A stretch of 5,202 bases of DNA from Brevundimonas sp. UBA7635 (GTDB lineage Bacteria > Pseudomonadota > Alphaproteobacteria > Caulobacterales > Caulobacteraceae): positions 24,049 to 29,250 of the forward strand of contig DLIT01000001.1 in assembly GCA_002483865.1 (NCBI GenBank), in the 5' to 3' direction. Both the position numbers and the translations under genes were made by a program. Of this stretch, positions 4,278-5,202 are shown piece by piece. The stretch's first letter is position 1, and every line of letters begins with the position of its first letter. Under the pieces are notes generated by a model. It was not told where the DNA came from. It worked only from the letters and a program-made list of their open reading frames with translations, and made no database searches.

Positions 4278-5202
4278 ATGACGATGCTGATCTGGATCGC
4301 GGCGCTGGTGCCAGCGGTCTTTGTGCTTTGCCTGGTCCAGGCCCGTATGTGGGTTTGGTCGACCGCTGTCCTGATCTGGATTGCGACGGGATGGGGCCTG
4401 GGACTGCTGACCGCTCTGGCGCTGCTGGTATTGCTGGCGCTGGCCTCACCGATGCTGGCGGTCCTGACCCTGCGGCCGCTTCGTCGGGCGCTTCTGTCCA
4501 AGCCAGCCATGGGCCTGTTTCGCAAGATCATGCCGCGCATGAGCCCTACCGAAACGGCGGCCATCGAGGCCGGCGGCGTATGGTGGGACGCAGAGCTGTT
4601 CTCGGGTCGGCCGGACTGGTCGCGGCTGATGGAGATGCCGCGCGCTCGCCTGACCGCAGAGGAGCAGGCCTTCCTCGACAATGAGACCGAACGCCTGTGC
4701 GATCTGGCCAATGACTGGGAAACCACCTCGGTGTGGCAGGACCTGTCGCCCCAGGCTTGGGCCTATGCACGGGACAAGGGCTTCCTGGGCATGATTATCC
4801 CCAAGGCCTATGGCGGGCTGGGCTTTTCGGCCTATGCCCACAGTCAGGTGATCCAGAAGCTGTCGACCCGCTGCTCGGCCGCAGCGGTGTCGATCATGGT
4901 GCCCAACTCGCTGGGGCCAGCCGAGTTGCTGCTTCACTATGGCACCGAGGCGCAGAAGGACCACTATCTGCCACGTCTCGCGCGGGGAGAGGAAATCCCC
5001 TGTTTTGCCCTGACCAACCCCTATGCCGGGTCGGATGCCGCCTCGATTACCGACACCGGCGTGGTCTGCCGCCAGATGTGGCACGGTGAGCCGACCCTGG
5101 GTTTTCGTATCAGCTGGCACAAGCGCTACATCACCCTGGCCCCCATCGCGACCCTGATCGGCCTGGCGTTCCGGGCTGTCGATCCGGACGGGCTGCTGGG
5201 AG
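4278..5202 (+). CDS. fadE: Acyl-CoA dehydrogenase FadE, 5' part (runs off the window)
   Basis: An open frame of 308 codons with no stop before the window edge; E. coli FadE is 814 aa, so about 38% is present. FadE catalyses the first, FAD-dependent step of fatty-acid beta-oxidation. Residues 1-65 are hydrophobic and hold about two membrane segments, as in E. coli FadE. I recognise FadE stretches from memory: FRKIMPRMSPTE (81-92), RLTAEEQAFLD (124-134), MIIPKAYGGLGFSAYA (172-187), VPNSLGPAELLLHYGT (208-223), QKDHYLPRLARGEEIPCFALT (226-246) and KRYITLAPIAT (282-292). The AGSDA loop (250-254) is typical of acyl-CoA dehydrogenases. The C-terminal catalytic part lies outside. In-frame ATGs occur at 4266, 4278 and 4284; 4278 is chosen because GGGGGG (4268-4273) ends 4 nt before it, although 4284 matches the E. 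coli N-terminus equally well. Likely co-transcribed with coq4. Confidence 0.93.
   Translation, partial: MTMLIWIAALVPAVFVLCLVQARMWVWSTAVLIWIATGWGLGLLTALALLVLLALASPMLAVLTLRPLRRALLSKPAMGLFRKIMPRMSPTETAAIEAGGVWWDAELFSGRPDWSRLMEMPRARLTAEEQAFLDNETERLCDLANDWETTSVWQDLSPQAWAYARDKGFLGMIIPKAYGGLGFSAYAHSQVIQKLSTRCSAAAVSIMVPNSLGPAELLLHYGTEAQKDHYLPRLARGEEIPCFALTNPYAGSDAASITDTGVVCRQMWHGEPTLGFRISWHKRYITLAPIATLIGLAFRAVDPDGLLG

Noticed and set aside
4328..5089. Rightward open frames of 118 codons each inside fadE
   Set aside because: They are in a different frame from the FadE reading, which is continuous and matches the family throughout.
4070..5120. Long leftward open frames (about 218 and 224 codons) opposite coq4 and fadE
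   Set aside because: They lie antisense to strongly recognised genes, have Arg/Ser/Gly-rich compositions typical of high-GC shadow frames, and match no family I know.

Overview
The window is high-GC DNA with dense bacterial coding on both strands. Several family matches together suggest an alphaproteobacterium: an alphaproteobacterial TrhO tail, a Coq4-family protein, an intergenic palindrome of the 'GTCATCC..GGCTTGA..CCGG' type, and a TonB-like protein whose C-terminal domain resembles proteins I remember from Caulobacterales and Sphingomonadales. I favour Caulobacterales (Brevundimonas- or Caulobacter-like). This placement is inference from remembered family features, not a database result.

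Layout. Bases 1-501 (+) hold the 3' end of trhO, a rhodanese-type tRNA uridine hydroxylase. A 238-bp gap follows, with a REP-like palindrome (595-615) and a strong hairpin terminator (689-713). That terminator ends the leftward gene at 740-1309, an outer-membrane lipoprotein with an Lpp-like heptad coiled coil and an OmpA-type peptidoglycan-binding domain. An AT-richer 237-bp divergent region (1310-1546) separates it from a rightward gene (1547-2599). That gene encodes an inner-membrane, TonB/TolA-like protein with an S-x3-H transmembrane anchor, a proline-rich stretch, a Gly/Ser-rich stretch and an unfamiliar C-terminal domain. The divergent region holds two perfect inverted repeats and five TTGCCA/TGGCAA hexamers. 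A perfect 10-bp tandem duplication lies across the predicted GTG start.

The right half looks like one regulatory unit. A TetR-family repressor (2771-3406, -) is divergent from a coq4-like gene (3455-4258, +). Nineteen bases after coq4 comes a gene running off the window (4278 onward) that is clearly fadE, the membrane-associated acyl-CoA dehydrogenase. The 48-bp tetR/coq4 gap and the tetR start carry two adjacent imperfect copies of a 16-bp palindrome. A third, perfect copy (TTGACAT-TG-ATGTCAA) lies at 2618-2633, just past the end of the TonB-like gene. I infer that the TetR protein controls itself and a coq4-fadE operon, which would link ubiquinone supply to fatty-acid beta-oxidation.

The left half is about tRNA modification and envelope maintenance. 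I see no tRNA, rRNA, CRISPR array, transposase or prophage gene.
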